From contig SFMO01000127.1 of assembly GCA_004554385.1 (NCBI GenBank), forward strand, positions 1 to 64,000: a stretch of DNA of 64,000 bases, given 5' to 3'. The stretch is from Ruminococcus flavefaciens. Lineage in GTDB: Bacteria; Bacillota; Clostridia; Oscillospirales; Ruminococcaceae. Numbering within the stretch: the stretch's first letter is position 1; each line of letters begins with the position of its first letter. The notes below the pieces were generated by a model. That model did not search any database. It saw nothing but the letters and a program-made list of their open reading frames with translations, and had not been told where the DNA came from. The position numbers and the translations under genes were made by a program. Below, piece by piece: positions 63,201-64,000 of the stretch.

Positions 63201-63821
63201 TCAGTCGTCAATAAATGTGCTCTTGTATTCAGCAACTGTTGCCCTGTCTCCGTGACAGTCGACCTCTATATCCTCGTTTCTGATGAGTCTTGCTACTGAA
63301 TAGAACAGTATAGAATATGCAACAGCGTTTACGAGAATACTGAAGTATATCCTTATTCCAAGGATATTTCCGAGCATTCCTGCGAACATTATAGCGATGC
63401 ATACGATTATCAGGGTTTCAAGCTTTTTTCTGTCATTGTCAAGCTGAAGGAATGACAGGCATACAAAGCCGGATATTGACGAATGAACTATTGCAAGCAA
63501 TCTTGAATAGGGCTTGTAGAACTCAAATTTACCTGCATTGATCTCAAGGAACATCATAACAGCTTCGAGTATGATATACAGTGTAAGGCAAAGCTTCATA
63601 ATGTTTCTGAATCTTACTGACGAAGAAATGAGCCAGTCGCCGAAAATAAATGCTGCAAATCCGGAGAACTCCAGAGCATATGCCAGGAATTCAAGTATTC
63701 CCGACAGCACTGATTTTTCAACATATGTCTTGTAGAATATGAAGCAGACTATGCTGAATGCAAGGAAAAGTATATTTCCGATAAAACAGAATTTTATTCC
63801 GTTGTTTAGACGTTCATGCAT
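63201..63821 (-). CDS. membrane protein of unknown function
   Basis: 206 residues with about six spans spaced regularly (for example GILEFLAYALEFSGFAAFIF, ILVNAVAYSILFYSVARLI) and a short acidic C-terminus. I do not recognise a family. AAGGAG lies eight bases before the ATG and overlaps the stop region of purD, so it is probably the next gene of a purine operon transcribed leftward, though no purine role is evident. Confidence 0.65.
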   Translation of the reverse strand: MHERLNNGIKFCFIGNILFLAFSIVCFIFYKTYVEKSVLSGILEFLAYALEFSGFAAFIFGDWLISSSVRFRNIMKLCLTLYIILEAVMMFLEINAGKFEFYKPYSRLLAIVHSSISGFVCLSFLQLDNDRKKLETLIIVCIAIMFAGMLGNILGIRIYFSILVNAVAYSILFYSVARLIRNEDIEVDCHGDRATVAEYKSTFIDD

Positions 63822-63831
63822 AGCGAGCTCC

Positions 63832-64000
63832 TTAGCCGAGAGCCTTCAGAGCTCTCTGTCCGATGTCTTTTCTGTAGTGAGCGCCATCGAAGCTTATCTT
63901 TGCCACGCCCTCATAAGCCTTATCGAGAGCAGCCTGTAAGCTGTCGCCCTTGGCAGTAACGCCGATAACGCGTCCGCCGTTGGTGAGGAACTTACCGTCA
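63832..64000 (-). CDS. purD: phosphoribosylamine-glycine ligase, C-terminal fragment (5' partial)
   Basis: The last 56 residues run off the window end. They read GKFLTNGGRVIGVTAKGDSL, then AYEGVAKISFDGAHYRKDIG and RALKALG, the conserved end of PurD, the second enzyme of purine synthesis (GAR synthetase). The stop at 63832 is 11 bp before the next gene on the minus strand. Confidence 0.9.
   Translation of the reverse strand, partial: DGKFLTNGGRVIGVTAKGDSLQAALDKAYEGVAKISFDGAHYRKDIGQRALKALG

Noticed and set aside
1..64000. CRISPR arrays, tRNA, rRNA, transposase or phage genes
   Set aside because: None seen on reading either strand; the repeats found are short palindromic elements without coding capacity.

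Overview
The window looks like chromosomal DNA of a fibrolytic Clostridia bacterium, most probably Ruminococcus or a close relative in the Oscillospiraceae. The evidence is a Firmicutes-type S10-spc-alpha ribosomal cluster with a zinc-type S14, a secreted GH9-CBM3-like enzyme ending in two cellulosomal dockerins, carbohydrate ABC permeases without a local ATPase, sporulation-family genes (yqfC, yqfD, a ylbJ-like gene, a Spo0A-like gene), a CIRCE-controlled groESL, and very regular TTGACA-17-TATAAT promoters. The species assignment is inference. I saw no rRNA, tRNA, CRISPR array, prophage or transposase gene.

Layout. 1-6.1 kb: end of an operon with a sugar ABC permease, an HlyD-type adaptor, a MacB-like membrane protein and a lipoprotein fusing a propeller-like region to a solute-binding domain. 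6.3-11.2 kb: three DUF4190 membrane proteins with Gln/Asn/Pro/Tyr-rich tails, a DUF2752 protein, a flippase, deoD, a candidate small RNA driven by three 11-bp direct repeats, and two copies of a ~95-bp promoter-bearing repeat. 11.2-13.3 kb: a NatAB-like ABC exporter on the minus strand. 13.6-25.8 kb: a 12-kb operon with a leader attenuator, a carbohydrate-binding/solute-binding fusion, two MalF/MalG permease pairs, an NHL-TPR membrane protein, a YIP1 protein and a DUF5696 protein. This is the best candidate for an undescribed system.

25.8-27.7 kb: a membrane glycerophosphodiester phosphodiesterase. 27.8-43.8 kb: the S10-spc-alpha supercluster from a structured, attenuated leader through rplQ, with secY, adk, map, a KOW protein, infA and rpoA embedded. 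43.9-44.9 kb: yajC and a TIGR04086-like membrane protein behind a hairpin that hides its ribosome binding site.

44.9-53.9 kb (minus strand): a response regulator-histidine kinase-HtrA operon resembling a secretion-stress circuit, a Spo0A-like regulator with a broken receiver, a TIM44-like protein, and an O-antigen-ligase-like plus GT-C glycosyltransferase pair. 54.1-55.5 kb: an orphan Phd-like small protein, pspA and a tiny membrane protein. 55.6-59.8 kb (minus): the two-dockerin GH9 enzyme and yqfC-yqfD. 59.8-63.1 kb: a ylbJ-like gene carrying a dense chain of perfect inverted repeats, then groES-groEL with a short palindromic repeat between them. The window closes with an unidentified membrane protein and the 3' end of purD on the minus strand.

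Common threads are sugar capture and breakdown (several transport systems plus a cellulosomal enzyme), envelope quality control (HtrA and its two-component system, PspA, YajC, SecY, GroESL) and heavy use of RNA hairpins in leaders and spacers. Start sites were moved from the longest open frame wherever a promoter or Shine-Dalgarno sequence dictated it.
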